Origin: Progne subis subis
Lineage: Eukaryota; Chordata; Aves; Passeriformes; Hirundinidae
Length of the DNA: 64,000 nucleotides
Direction: 5' to 3'
NCBI GenBank assembly: GCA_022316685.1
Contig: JAKJHU010000057.1
Span: 1,178,001 to 1,242,000 of the forward strand
Positions within the stretch are counted from its first letter, which is position 1. Every line of letters starts with the position of its first letter. The translations under genes were made by a program, and so were the position numbers. The notes below the pieces were generated by a model. That model worked only from the letters and a program-made list of their open reading frames with translations, ran no database searches and was not told the DNA's origin. Below are positions 53,201 through 63,627 of the stretch, piece by piece.

Positions 53201-56200
53201 TACAGATTAATAGTCCATAAGTACACAGACCAAGAGCCAAAGAAGAAAAAAATGTTGAAAAATGCAATGTGCACAATGAGAACACACATCTTTTACAGAT
53301 ATTAATTCTACCCCAAGCTCAGCAAACTTCTGCTGTCAGGTTCCCAAAATGTTTCAAAATCCAAAGTAATTATCTTTGACCTTTTGTGAAAATAGAAGTC
53401 AAAGTACCATATCTTAGAAAAAGTTGTCCTTTAAGAATTAGTGTTTCACCCTCACCTTTGAATTTCACCCTTCAACGTATTACCACAGGTAAAGAGAAGG
53501 CAATTTGCAGCTGTAAAACCAGAAATAACCCTGTCTGCTTGCAAATGGAATGATTTTTTGTTTTCCTTTTTTTTCCCCAAGTCAAACCATGTTAATTCCA
53601 GAAAAGGAGAAAAAGAAAGCAGCTCTCATAATCCAAAGTAAAAGCCTTTGGACAGCAGATTATAGCTGGATGTTAAAATGAAGAGCCTAAATTTCCCAAG
53701 GGAGAAGCAAATAGATCTGGACAGATGGTAAAACAGGGGAAAAAAAAGTATAAATTATTGAATCCTTTAATCTTTGCTTCCCTTCCCACTTGATCCACCC
53801 ACTTCTGACAACAGGGACAGCTAATAAGCTGACAGTGGAAGGAGGGTTCAAACATGTCCTGTTTGCTGCTGACCAGAGTCATGGAACCATCATCTACACG
53901 CAATTCTTTTCAAAACCTGGAAGAGCGGCAGCAGCTCTCATCCTTGCGCTACTCTAGTCAGTAAACTTGCTCTGTACAATGCTGGCCTGCTAAATCCTTG
54001 TGAAAGCCTTTAAAGAAATAACTCAGAACAGTGCTTTGGGAAAAGTAGAAGTGCTGTGTTTTTTAACCAAATCAAAACAACCTTTTTAAAAGCTGTCAAG
54101 CAAAAGAAGAAAGACAAAGCTAGAAAAAAAAAGTGGACTGCAAAGTCATGTGCCTTAAGTGCAAAATTCTATTTCTCAGGAGTGAAAACACATGATTTTG
54201 ACCCATGCAACATGTATCTGTTGTAATAAAAAAGCTTTAAAGACTGCAGTAAGCTGACCTTACTACGTCATTTGCGATTTTCTGCAATTTTCATTGATCA
54301 TCTACAAGGAGATAGAGGCAGAAGTCAAGATGAGAGAGGAATTCTAGATATTCAATAGGACATGTGAAAGTGTCCCCAAAATGCTAAATAATCCATCTGA
54401 ACTTATTTCTCTCTTAAGGGAAGAAATGAAAAAGCTCTTTAATACAAATGTCACAGAGTCAACCCAGGAGCTACTTGAGAACCAGCTACTGTAAAATTTC
54501 AGTAACAAGGAGCTCTTTTCTGAAGTGTGTCACATCAGAGCAGCCACACTACTGAATCTGAAAAGGAGTAGTTACCTTCCAACAGAGAGCAATACACACG
54601 TCCCTTGAGAATACAAAATTGAAACAAGTCAATCTAAATATGATCTTCATTGCCACAGAACTGTAAAGCAAAGGTTACCTCTTCCAGAGGAGAATAATCC
54701 TGTTTTTTGATGCAAAATACTACTTTGATCAATTTTTTGAAATACTATTTGATTAAACACTAAATAGCATAGAGTACTATTTGTTTAAAGTGAACACTAA
54801 TCTAAACAAAGATAATTTTCTTTAACATTACACCAAGAAACACAAATATTTATATGGCCAGTACTATAAAAATCTGTCATACCAGAAACTCAAGAGCAGT
54901 TGGCAGAACCTAGATAAACAAGACGAACTCCACTCCCCGGAACTGCCTCCTTCACTTGTGGTTTTACCCACTTGCTCACCTTACCCTCCAGGGCTCACAA
55001 TAATTAGCACACTGTCATTTTTACATGCCAGAGAAGAGAAAAGAGGCAAAGATTCTTCTATTTTCAAAACGTTTTTTGGGACAGAATTCAGGACGTGACA
55101 CAAATGCAAGCTTACGTGCCCCAGGTCCTCATAGATAATTCCCTGATTTGCCCAAGAATCCATTGACTCCCACATTAAAATAGCAACAGAAATGCATACA
55201 GATGAAAAAATATGAAGTTAAATAAACAATTTTGACTGGAACTCCTTTATGCCTTTTTAGGAAAGTCCATGGAAGCTACAAATTCTGATGCCACTTAACT
55301 AAAATAGACAAAAATTAAGCCCTTCCTACAAAGTATTATTCATTCTTTATTATTTGGAGCAATACTCTGCTCATTATCATCATTCTTAAAAGGTAAATTA
55401 GAGGCTTGAGATCTTCCAGAGCAGATGCTGTAGATAAATTATCTCAAGAAATTTCTGACATTCTTTACTATAGAGTTAGAGCTATCAGCTGCTACAGTAG
55501 AAGTGTGAAGCATTTAGAACTACTCAGACTTTGCACTTCAGGTTATAAACATCCTTATGTAATATAGTCTAATTTTTTTCAACTAATTCATGGTAGTTTA
55601 CCACCCAATTTTTCCTCTTATTCTTTTTTTTTTTAATGCACTTGATTTCTTCTCTCCAAATCCTAAGTGAACATTGAAAATTTCGCTCCCTGACTTCCCC
55701 AAGGATAAGAACAGCAAGCATATCTTCTTCTTTCCTGCTCCTGAAAAGCTGATTTTCAAAGAACTAATCTAATATCTAAATCAGTCTCAGAGCTTATTTT
55801 TCCTCCAAGTTCCTTAAATGAATGGCATGTGCAAATAACCCCACCAACCTATAGGCAACTTTAAATTGTGTACAAATTTGTACATTTCTTCCATTTCTAT
55901 GGTAATGTTTTTCTTCCAGTTATGCTCATTCCCATAGCAAAAGCTCATGCTCAAATGCATCACACTACATCTACTAAAAGAGTGAATTGTTTCACACCAC
56001 TGTGTAGAGTATATTAATAAAAAGGCAAAAGCACCACCTCCCAACTCTAAAACACAGCAGTTTTTATACTCAAATCCTCTTCTTCAATCTTTTAAAACAT
56101 TAACAGTATTAAGTACTACAGTGTCATATATGCAACATTTCAGCTGAAAGACAGCTTTATAACAATTAAGACAACCCTCCTCTTATGAAGCATGGCACAG

Positions 56201-59200
56201 GACCAGATAAAACTGCTTCAATTAATGCATGAACTGGTTGCTAATAAGGGAGGAATGAGGTTACATAAGAAAGTTCTACTGGAGGACAAATGGGAATTGT
56301 CCTGAGGCAGGTCCAAAACCAACACTAATTCCAACCAGAAAAAAAGATATGAACTTTTACTCAGCTGGATCAGCCCACCTCTTTGTACTTATTCACCCAG
56401 TACTGTTTGATCTCAGTTCCCACATTTACTTTCAGTGCCTTGCAACTCATCAGCACCACATCTCACCCTGAAGCAGAGGATCTCTGCCTTTGAACAGAAA
56501 GGAAGACAATGAGATTAATGCCTTCATATGGTAATATTAAGCAAGGTATTAAGAACAGAACAGGTAGGAGGAAATCAGAGGTAGATGTGAGGCTCCATTA
56601 GAAATCACAGTTACATAGCATTTGCTTCAAGTAAAATGAGATTACATCCAAGTGAATGAAAGGATTTCATATTTTAATTAAAATTTTTAGTTCATAATTA
56701 TTTCCCTGGTGCAAAACCAATCCTGAATTTTCCTAGTAGTCACACAAATCTAACCCGTGATCCAAAACATGAGTTGGGTGTTTGTTTTTACTGCCAGTAA
56801 TGCAAAATTATGCAGCTGTAGATCTGTGCATGAGTTGGAGCCTTCCATAGCCTTATCAGTGCTCTGCACTCATTTGGCATAGAGGAAAGACATACTCCTG
56901 TCTCTGACACAAATATTTGGAGCCCAGAGAAGGTGGGTTATTTTTACTGAAAGTTTTCCTAACTACAACCAAGTAACAGAAACCAAAAGGTTTAATTACA
57001 TAATTCCCGCAGTCTAGCCAAAAATGCCAACATGTTTGCTAGCACAGAATATGCTTTGTAAAATTACTAGGATTACTAAATCAAAGGATTATCATATAAT
57101 GACAGTCAGTCAAACCTTAAAGTGAAACAAAAATTCCTTTTATTATCAGTCATGTAAAATTATCCCTGCTTTGTAGATATATTTTCTGTAGGCTTTCTGT
57201 TTATTTGTCTAAAAATGTATTCTAGCTGAGTCATGTTAAAGAAAAACCCAGGAAGAGTCTTCTAGGAGGACTAACTACCAAACTAGCAACATCATCATAT
57301 ACACACTAACAACTGCTCTATCACATCTTTTTATATCACAACTTCAAAGACTTCCTGAACTGACCCAAGAACTTTATTTACAGGAGTGTAGCTGGGAAAA
57401 GAGAGCCTAAATCACACAGCAGGGACTTCTAAAGAGGGGCTCTGCCCTTATTACTGCTGCTCTCTGAATTCTGACATTTACCTTATGCTGTGAAAGATCT
57501 GTGTGAAGCTGAATACTGCAAACTTCAGTCACTTTCTAACCACTGACTCTTAAATAATATTTTTGAGTACAGATGGTTACTTCAGAGGCTTTTTAAATTC
57601 TTATCTTGGATGTGGCTCCAAACAATAAATGCTAGTTTAGAAAAGTAAGCATCACCACGCTCATGTATTTAATTAAAGACACCGTGACTGGGCTGCATGC
57701 TACATGCCTGTTACAGTTCAAACAAGATTAACTTAAAAAACGAGTGGAAAGTTTGATGACACAAATATTTTCTAAAAAAACAGGGAAAATTGACCATTAA
57801 CCTCCCAGAGAGATAACAAGGGAACTGCTAACATTAACGTGTAGTCTCTCGTACACACTCTGCCCCACAACTCCTAACAGTGTCAGCTTGTATTTGGCAA
57901 AGGATCTATAACCTGTTCCCGATGTCAAAGAACTCACAAAATGAGTGAAGATGCATGCAATACCAACAAGATATTTGTCAGACTGGTCACAGCTGATAGA
58001 GTGACACCATACACCATGTACCTCTACAGCCTATAAGAGAAGTCATGAAAAATTTCACACTAAATTCTGTACAACAGTTTCTGACTTAAAACCCACAATA
58101 TGTATCAAATTGTTTTATTTTCTTGCTAAGCAAAGAATTAAATGACACACATTTCTAAGTATAACAATATCAAATGAAGAAAGTCTCATTAAAAATGGAA
58201 AAAGTTAAAAGCCACAGTGGTTTGTTAAGGTTATCCACAAAGCATCTGGATATAGCTATTTTAAAGACACTGTAGTTGTCATCCAATTATACCATTATTT
58301 CAGAAACATTATTTTTGACTTAAGCAGACAAAAGGTCAACATACCTCAAAGCCAAGTCTATCTTTCTCTTTCCAAAAGCAGAAATGTGTAACCTTCTTAT
58401 CCCAAAATTCATCTGGCTTTACTACACAAACAAGTGACACCTCAGCTGGAACAACATTCTGTAACACAAATGAAAAAGTAAGTAAAACCTTCAAGATTAA
58501 ACCTCAATTTACCACAGAACTGAATTCCACTTAGATTTTATCATCAATACAACAACTTAAAAATTGCGGTCAGAAATTGAAGTCTACTTCATCTACATCA
58601 CATATTTGTCCCATCCTGCTTTGTAACTGTGCACAAGATTTCATAGCAAACTGTGTCAAAACTGAAAAGAAAATATGACCTTTTTACGCCCAGTCCTAAT
58701 GATAAACAATTAGTCTATCCTGTGTTAGTAAAGAAAAATTAACTATTGGCTAGACATAATTTAATTTATGGTACTCCATTAAAAAGAAGAAATGTTAAAA
58801 ACAAAGCTTTCCACCAATGCTATCTTCTGTGTCGAAGCAAAGAGTAACACAAAGTTAGGAAAAAATACTATCTATGTAATCTGATCACATGTCAAAACTA
58901 TATCCTACACTTTTTTAGTACATATTACTTAGACTAAAATGAAGAGGTTGAATATTGACATTTCAACATATTAATTCATTAAAATACTACCAAGAAAACA
59001 TTTCTCAGACTAAATCAGTACTTTCATTTACTAAGTTGATATTATGATACCACACTGAATGTAGATTAAGGAACAAAGACTCTTGATTACTCTAAACTCA
59101 TCAGCTACAGCAACAAGTAAAAGTTAATCAAACTACTGATAGAAAGGTGACACAACCCACGTGATTTTTCTTTAAATGCCTAATTTCAGTCATAAAAATT

Positions 59201-62200
59201 TAATTCAAAAGAAGAAATCAGCAACAAGAACTACCAATTCATCTTGCACCATTTTTATGAATATGCAAAAACTATTTACAAGTAGACAATATCTTTAATA
59301 CAGAAATGTTTTTGAGAACTACATATGATGAAGCAGACAGAAACCTCATGTGATCTACACAAGTGATCAATTCACATAGGATAATCTTCTTATATTGTTT
59401 CTTTCTCAAACTCAGGACACAGATGTGCAACCCACGTTTTTGCAAGCTTTGCAGAGGCAGGATGAGTGCTGCCAGGAAGCCAGGGAAATAAGAGTCTGGG
59501 CAGAGAGCTGACCTTCCCCACTGGCTGCAGTTCCCACTGAACCTCACAACCACACAGTGGCTGAAACAAAACCCAAGATCATAATCTGAACACAAGGGAT
59601 TCAAATACTGTCATTCTACTGACAGGAAAACCATCTTAGTCAAGAATAGGTGAAAGACATCTTGACACAGACCTCAAAACCCAGAAGCAACAATGTCCCA
59701 GCAGGATGAAGCAAAGAAAGAAATTATTCATATTTGACACACTTTCTGAGGCCTCACCTAAGTCTGAGAAAAAAACTGCTCTGATAAAGAGGAACCATCT
59801 GTGCAGTAAGAAAGGCAGTAGTCCAAGCATTCTGTGTGTTACAAATGCTGTATCTTGCATTTTCTTTGACCACTGAGACCAGAAAATAATCTATACTGCT
59901 CAGCAGAAATAAGACTCTATTTGTAACCCCACAGTTCAGAGGAGTTTAAGTAATATTTTTTTAGAATTCTTTTATTGGAAATTGCCATTTTCTTCTCCTA
60001 CTTTTTGAAGTATGCAGAACATAACTTGTGATTGGAACTATGATCCACAACTAAGTCAACTATACCCTACTGCAAAGGAAACCAGGCAGTAGAGCATATA
60101 TTGCATCAAAACCTGCTCAGCTGCAATACCTGTAAACTGCAGGCCTGCACACCTTCCTACTGCTCATAGTTGGTGATGCCAGGAGCTTATTTCTGTACTT
60201 TTTTAACTAAAACTCCATTTTAGACAAAGGTCTACAACTGTGTGTTCTCAGCATATAAAGAATTTGTCTCTCACTTGAATGAGCTGTAGCATTTGTTTTT
60301 CAGAATTTCTTCCTGCTGCACAGAACTCATCACAGAACCATATTTTAAGGAAATTACTGTCTCTACAATAACACGACCATTGGGTTCACATCCATAAAAC
60401 TGATCAGTCAACTCTGAATGTATAAAAATTTACTTACCTGGAGCATTAACACAACTGTCTTTACCACGTTCCACTGAGATTTTCTGCCATCCACTATCAC
60501 AGTGAATCCTCGAGCTTTACACTTCTCACTAAAACAAAAAAAAAACCACTTAGAAAAACATAAAATTCCCTCTAACAAGTGTCATATCATGAAACTTTGG
60601 ATTTCAAGCCTTCTGTTAAATACAACTACATAGCTTTTTTCCTTATAGAAACGCTGTCTTATAAACATTTAAGTTTACGCATTTATGAAATAACTTCCAA
60701 TTTTAATGCTCCAGCATATTATCAGATATTACAAATTACAATTTTTCAGTAGCACTGAAGTATATTTCACAATACCAGTATTTCTTTAAACTGTAGAAAC
60801 TGTGAAAAGGTCTCATAACTGTTAACTTGACAAAATCCTCATAAAAGAGATTAATTTAAAGTGTCATAAGGAAGACAAAGGAATGTCAGTTTTCACAAGG
60901 AGCATCCAGATGACTTGCAAGTGAATCCATGATTTAACATTAGTTACCACACTAGATATCATGGCCCAGGTTGAAATTCTGGTGTTGGCAAAGTTATAAG
61001 CAAATAAAATCCATGACATTTATGTGAGGTAGGAAAGCATTATGTAATCCTTCCAAATCCGCAATTACAAAACAAAGCTACTTCTGTGATGTCCCTTAGC
61101 TTACAAAAAACAAGGCATGCAACAGTAAGCATTATGTTTCACAACAAGAAATTAACTGTTATTTATTTCATGTTTAAGCTGAGCTTCATCAGGTTTGGGT
61201 GGAAGACACATTCATTATGAAGTTGAAAAGAAAGAAAAAAAAAGAGGGGGAGAAAAAAGGTACTTTACTAGCCTATTTAGGAAAAAATAATTAAACTTAG
61301 CTGTTTAAACAGTCCATGAATGCTTTTTGGTTTTAAGGAACCTCTAAGATCACACAAATGATTTTTCTGGAAGTGGTCTGAACATTCAAGCATCATGAGT
61401 ACAATTTCCAATCAAAACCAAGTCAAAAGGCACAATATATTGCTTTTAAGAATGAGGTGAAGAGGGTTACTACAGCATCTTGAGACATGACTTCCTTAGG
61501 CTCACTGGAATTGAGCAGTATCAGCATCTGCTCTTCTATTACTAACCCTATTAAAACCTCCCAAACCCAATAAAATACACAACCAAATTCAAATATACAC
61601 AAATTCAAAATACACAAACAAATTCAGAAGTGTTCTATCACTTGCAAGAAGTTTAGCCAATGCAAATGATTGTATTTAAGTTAAAATAAAAAGTAAAAAA
61701 GCTTAATGATTCGAGCCACAATAGAGAGAATACAACAAAGGAAGCAAAATTTAGTATGAACAGACATCATAACATTGCCACTTTTATTCTTCAGTTCTAA
61801 ACAGACCTCTTCAGAACCTGAGAATTTTAAATACCATCCAAGAAGGCATAACAGTAGACTTCAACACTAGGAATAAGTTGTCTGAAATTTTAGAATGGCT
61901 TTACACACATTCCAAAAAAATTCTACCCAAGACATTTCAAGCAGTTACGCCTCTCAAATTTTGGACACAGCCAACAATCCACACTGGACTGCAGATCTCA
62001 AGCCAGTTGTAGTTCCATTGTATACCATGCACAACTGAATTAAAAGTCAAACATATTACATTCCCTTACGCATAGAACTTGGGGAAAAAGCATACTATTA
62101 ATGTTGCTTGGATAGCTATTGGGTTTGGAAAGAAATCCCTCCCCTCAGCCCTATTTTTCCCAAGCACTGTTCAGCAAGTCTTTCCAGAACAGCAAAGAGA

Positions 62201-63627
62201 TGTGCTTAGGCCAAAGTCTACATTTCCCACTGAAAAACATGCGAACCAAAACGACAATGATTTTTCCATGCTGCCACCACAGAAGAGAGGTCATTTTTTC
62301 CACAACTGACACAGAGCATTAAATGTGGGAACACTGATTCCACTTTCAAACAGATTTCCCAGTTTCTACTGAGTACAAAGAGCACTTTGGTTCAGCTTTT
62401 AGACAGTTATTGTTACACTAATATATGTAAAGACACACATCAGGATGAGACTGTGGAATAATTAATGCTGACTAGAACAAGAATGCCTGCATCTGTTCCA
62501 TAAATTTGGCCAAGTCTTTAAGTCAATGACATGACTTGTGTGGATGACCATTTGGTGTTTCATCACTTTACAAAAGACAACAAGCTCTTTGAAATATACA
62601 ACTAAAATGTTGTGCAGTATACTCATATACCTACTAATGTGTTACTTTTAAGGAATTTGAATTTATTCATCACTTCTCTCTCACCCATCAGGATTTTTAA
62701 AAATTCTTATCTACCTAAAAAATCCCAACATTACTGTGTTTTATAAACGTTTATAGACTACAATATGCAAAGTACACTGGATACTTTTAGTTACGCCATT
62801 GTTGCTCTGTTTCCAGATGATAAGTTTGAAAAGATACAAAAGCAAACATTTATCTGAGAGGCTCCTTTTCTTTATAAAGCAGTGGCACACAAGAGGAAAA
62901 AAAATTATAAAGGTAAATCCATTTCTGTTAAGAAAAGAGAAATGCAGGTGACTAAGCCAGGATCAAAAACTGTCGCTATAAGCTGGCAGTGGCCAGAATG
63001 CACAGAACTTGAACAATAGTGATTTTACATCAAGCCATGGATGACAGGATACTCAAGTGGCCAGGCAGCACATTCAAGCAGTACCATGAGCTGCTCACTA
63101 ACTTCAATAAGACTGTGTATTTTTAAACTTAGTGCACTTTTAAACTGAAGCCCTACAAGCTACAGAGCTTAGGAACATAGCATAGGAAGGGCAAAGCTGC
63201 CCTTGCAAGATTAGGAGTTTGATTGGAATGGCTCATTAATTTACTTAGCAATTTAAGTGCATTGTCATTAAAAAGAAATTATGAAAAGAAGTTATCCCAA
63301 GGAAGGAGAACATAAGGACATAAAAGGACACAGACAAGCCTTAGTACATATCCCTTAGCTTATTGGAATGCGTGTTTTAAACTCAGACCATATCAAGTCC
63401 TAAACATAAAATTAATTTGGTAAAGAAGGGCAAATGAAATTAAAAGCAATGGAAAGATCTCTTCTACAACTGGAAAAAAAACCCAAACCAGCTCTAAACA
63501 GAATGCCTTCCAAATCACCTTGGTATACTTAGAAGATAGTCTAGTGTGACACTCAGCTCATCCATACTTGTCTGTTCAAGGCATAATGGAATCGTCAGAA
63601 TGAGGCCACTTCTTCTGTCCTTCCCTC
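29162..63627 (-). CDS. SESTD1: SESTD1, SEC14 domain and spectrin repeat protein, 16 coding exons (first ~18 codons outside window)
   Basis: Spliced join on minus: 63627-63519, 60528-60438, 58458-58345, 51232-51119, 50119-50022, 49667-49612, 47088-46877, 43272-43150, 39952-39758, 39148-39034, 37881-37722, 35086-35005, 34670-34548, 33654-33463, 31662-31541, 29291-29162. The total is 2036 nt including TAA, with all phases agreeing. Residue numbers below assume the 696-residue human length. A SEC14/CRAL-TRIO-like lipid-binding domain ends near residue 155. A charged linker follows, then three spectrin repeats (about 275-605) and a short tail ending PES. In mammals the protein binds phosphoinositides and phosphatidic acid, associates with TRPC4/TRPC5 channels and with Dact1 in planar cell polarity, and acts at the inner face of membranes. 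The sequence is close to human throughout, with scattered conservative changes. Exon borders are seen; function is family knowledge. Confidence 0.97.
29292..31540 (-). other. SESTD1 last intron, 2.2 kb
   Basis: Carries the CR1 3' end at 29533-29713 on the opposite strand to the gene. A 118-codon frame on plus at 29893-30249 is not recognised and I do not call it a gene. Confidence 0.8.
29533..29713 (+). mobile_element. CR1 LINE 3' end, well preserved
   Basis: Runs from GGTGGTGAGACACTGGCACA through GGCTGCCCAGAGAAGCTGT, GAGGCCAGGTTGGATGG, TTTGAGCAACCTG and CCTGCCCATGGCAGGGGG. It then reaches TCCAACCCAAACC and the terminal ATTCTGTGAT unit, which is the whole order of an avian CR1 3' end. It is 5'-truncated, as CR1 copies usually are. 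It lies inside SESTD1, antisense to it, about 240 bases from the last exon. It is the least diverged repeat in the window. Confidence 0.93.
31541..31662 (-). CDS. SESTD1: SESTD1 coding exon, residues 614-654
   Basis: Has 40 codons [20 protein letters not shown] to VPVVYPD plus GG of a split Gly. The acceptor is TTAAACAG and the donor is GTATGT. It encodes the acidic tail segment after the spectrin repeats. If the donor were not used, the frame would add only about 11 codons before a stop. Confidence 0.97.
31663..33462 (-). other. SESTD1 intron, 1.8 kb
   Basis: AT-rich. A 10-bp inverted repeat (33334-33343 with 33361-33370) lies about 90 bases from the upstream exon's donor. No repeat family recognised. 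Confidence 0.8.
33334..33370. repeat. 10-bp inverted repeat with T-rich 17-base loop
   Basis: TACCCTTTCT pairs exactly with AGAAAGGGTA. The plus-strand loop is mostly T. Confidence 0.85.
33463..33654 (-). CDS. SESTD1: SESTD1 coding exon, residues 550-613
   Basis: Has 64 whole codons, [19 protein letters not shown] to [10 protein letters not shown]. The acceptor is TTTTTAG and the donor is GTGAGC. It completes spectrin repeat 3 ([20 protein letters not shown]). CpG content is noticeably higher than in the flanking introns. Confidence 0.97.
33655..34547 (-). other. SESTD1 intron, 0.9 kb
   Basis: Nothing recognised in this stretch beyond ordinary intron sequence. Confidence 0.75.
34548..34670 (-). 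CDS. SESTD1: SESTD1 coding exon, residues 509-549
   Basis: Has 41 whole codons, [20 protein letters not shown] to KFVDVAQ. The acceptor is TTTTTAAG and the donor is [14 protein letters not shown] carries the conserved Trp of the first helix of spectrin repeat 3. Confidence 0.97.
34671..35004 (-). other. SESTD1 intron, 334 bases
   Basis: Short AT-rich intron with nothing else recognised. Confidence 0.85.
35005..35086 (-). CDS. SESTD1: SESTD1 coding exon, residues 481-508
   Basis: One base completes Arg, then 27 codons [17 protein letters not shown] to CEEDAAQ, ending in phase 0. The acceptor is CTTTCAG and the donor is GTATGG. It joins spectrin repeats 2 and 3. Confidence 0.97.
35087..37721 (-). 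other. SESTD1 intron, 2.6 kb
   Basis: Contains an old CR1-like fragment at about 36200-36640. The rest is unremarkable. Confidence 0.8.
36200..36640 (-). mobile_element. Ancient CR1/L3-type LINE fragment, reverse orientation
   Basis: The plus strand keeps words such as CAGTGACACAATGACATTCT, ATTCCTTTCCTAATAATTCT and CAGCATTCTACTTGCTTTT, and later TCATTTTATTGCCCAGTGAC. This is the order found in inverted copies of old amniote CR1 elements. It is heavily diverged. Ends are approximate and the subfamily is uncertain. Confidence 0.6.
37722..37881 (-). CDS. SESTD1: SESTD1 coding exon, residues 428-481
   Basis: Two bases complete Asp, then 52 codons [16 protein letters not shown] to DMQLRKQ, then AG of a split Arg. 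The acceptor is CTTATTAG and the donor is GTGAGA. It lies in spectrin repeat 2, with [16 protein letters not shown] in the loop and the next helix. Confidence 0.97.
37882..39033 (-). other. SESTD1 intron, 1.2 kb
   Basis: Has a short (TA)(CA)(TA) simple repeat at about 38767-38792. Otherwise nothing recognised. Confidence 0.8.
39034..39148 (-). CDS. SESTD1: SESTD1 coding exon, residues 390-428
   Basis: Has 38 codons [18 protein letters not shown] to EEKLKSV plus one base of a split Asp. The acceptor is CATTTTAG and the donor is GTAAGT. It lies in spectrin repeat 2. Confidence 0.97.
39149..39757 (-). other. SESTD1 intron, 0.6 kb
   Basis: AT-rich, nothing recognised. A 108-codon open frame on minus (39336-39662) lies inside it, has no family likeness, and is not joined to the exons. 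Confidence 0.75.
39758..39952 (-). CDS. SESTD1: SESTD1 coding exon, residues 325-389
   Basis: Has 65 whole codons, [17 protein letters not shown] to EFHSVAQD. The acceptor is TTTCTAG and the donor is GTAAGT. It closes spectrin repeat 1 and opens repeat 2. The Gln/Leu-rich stretch [15 protein letters not shown] is helical. Confidence 0.97.
40772..40788. promoter_or_regulatory. Possible CTCF-type binding site
   Basis: CAGCACCATCTACTGGC fits the relaxed CTCF core as read from the GC(G/A)CC(C/A)(C/T)CT(G/A)(G/C)TGG side. One such match in 64 kb may be chance; no binding data are available here. Confidence 0.25.
41182..41211. repeat. Tandem duplication of a 16-nt unit
   Basis: AAATCCAGCTAAAT occurs twice, offset by 16 bases (41182 and 41198). 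Confidence 0.85.
41525..41535. repeat. Poly-C run, 11 bases
   Basis: An unbroken run of C in otherwise AT-rich DNA. It is prone to length errors in sequencing. Confidence 0.85.
43150..43272 (-). CDS. SESTD1: SESTD1 coding exon, residues 284-324
   Basis: Has 41 whole codons, [20 protein letters not shown] to EEIESQHS. The acceptor is CTGACAG and the donor is GTGAGA. It encodes the middle helix of spectrin repeat 1, with the characteristic Trp in VVNWL. Confidence 0.96.
43273..46876 (-). other. SESTD1 intron, 3.6 kb
   Basis: Contains a GC-richer patch at about 44490-44810 and an A/purine-rich stretch at about 45040-45370. An unrecognised 110-codon frame lies on plus at 43757-44089. No known repeat identified. 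Confidence 0.75.
46877..47088 (-). CDS. SESTD1: SESTD1 coding exon, residues 213-283
   Basis: Two bases complete Gly, followed by 70 codons [18 protein letters not shown] to EEIQQKVMQ. The acceptor is CTTAAAG and the donor is GTAAGC. It spans the linker ([15 protein letters not shown]) and the first helix of spectrin repeat 1 ([16 protein letters not shown]). It is more GC-rich than most other exons. Confidence 0.97.
48589..48627 (-). mobile_element. Short CR1 3' fragment, reverse orientation
   Basis: The plus strand reads TTGGAAAGGAGACATAAGGA then TCATCCAGTCCC, matching the inverted CR1 3' end over about 35-40 bases. Confidence 0.5.
49077..49103. repeat. 27-nt perfect inverted repeat (13-bp arms, 1-base centre)
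   Basis: The arm TAAAGTATAATAG and its exact reverse complement are separated by a single A at 49090. It sits next to A- and T-rich tracts (49040-49076). It could be the tip of a palindromic element or a cruciform-prone site. Confidence 0.95.
49612..49667 (-). CDS. SESTD1: SESTD1 short coding exon, residues 194-213
   Basis: Only 56 bases: one base completing Arg, 18 codons [18 protein letters not shown], and one base of a split Gly. The acceptor is TTCAAAG and the donor is GTATAG, a weaker donor than its neighbours. Skipping this exon would shift the frame. Confidence 0.95.
49668..50021 (-). other. SESTD1 intron, 354 bases
   Basis: Holds a (CA) microsatellite at 49860-49878; nothing else recognised. 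Confidence 0.85.
49860..49878. repeat. (CA)n microsatellite
   Basis: Nine to ten perfect AC units in a short SESTD1 intron. Confidence 0.95.
50022..50119 (-). CDS. SESTD1: SESTD1 coding exon, residues 162-194
   Basis: Has 32 codons [16 protein letters not shown] to QQERE plus AG of a split Arg. The acceptor is TATTAAG and the donor is GTACAT. It forms the start of the charged linker between the SEC14 and spectrin parts. Confidence 0.96.
50120..51118 (-). other. SESTD1 intron, 1.0 kb
   Basis: AT-rich, nothing recognised. Confidence 0.8.
51119..51232 (-). CDS. SESTD1: SESTD1 coding exon, residues 124-161
   Basis: Has 38 whole codons, [18 protein letters not shown] to DWLNKRL. The acceptor is GTTGCAG and the donor is GTTAGT. 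It includes the end of the SEC14 domain, with the [11 protein letters not shown] closing motif seen in CRAL-TRIO proteins. Confidence 0.97.
51233..58344 (-). other. SESTD1 intron, 7.1 kb (largest in window)
   Basis: Mostly unremarkable AT-rich DNA with an A-rich compound tract at 52341-52382 and a 16-bp palindrome at 55869-55884. No exon, RNA gene or clear transposon seen. Confidence 0.75.
52341..52382. repeat. Interrupted poly-A tract
   Basis: Three A runs separated by GC and GG. No retroposon body recognised upstream. Confidence 0.9.
58345..58458 (-). CDS. SESTD1: SESTD1 coding exon, residues 86-123
   Basis: Has 38 whole codons, [19 protein letters not shown] to KEKDRLGFE. The acceptor is TGTTACAG and the donor is GTATGT. 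It carries the SEC14-domain segment [13 protein letters not shown]. Both ends are phase 0. Confidence 0.97.
58459..60437 (-). other. SESTD1 intron, 2.0 kb
   Basis: A slightly GC-richer patch lies near 59440-59560. No element recognised. Confidence 0.75.
60438..60528 (-). CDS. SESTD1: SESTD1 coding exon, residues 55-85
   Basis: One base completes the split Ser, then 30 codons [19 protein letters not shown] to VVLMLQ, ending in phase 0. The acceptor is TTTTAG and the donor is a consensus [15 protein letters not shown] is the core beta-strand motif typical of CRAL-TRIO/SEC14 folds. Confidence 0.97.
60529..63518 (-). other. SESTD1 intron, 3.0 kb
   Basis: Contains a purine-rich patch (61225-61260) and a locally repeated AAATTCAAATACACA-like stretch (61586-61627). 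No gene seen. Confidence 0.75.
63519..63627 (-). CDS. SESTD1: SESTD1 coding exon, residues 19-55 (first in window)
   Basis: Starts in phase 1 (two bases completing a Gly codon begun upstream), has 35 codons [15 protein letters not shown] to DYLLSIP, and ends with AG of a split Ser. The acceptor is GAAACAG at 63634-63628; the donor is GTGATT from 63518. It encodes early SEC14-domain strands ([11 protein letters not shown]). The exon with the initiator Met lies right of base 64000. Confidence 0.96.

Noticed and set aside
53833..53856. GGTTCAAAC words resembling a tRNA B box
   Set aside because: No A box, cloverleaf or T-run terminator at the right spacing; no tRNA gene supported.
55869..55884. 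16-bp palindrome TGTACAAATTTGTACA
   Set aside because: About one palindrome of this length is expected by chance in 64 kb.
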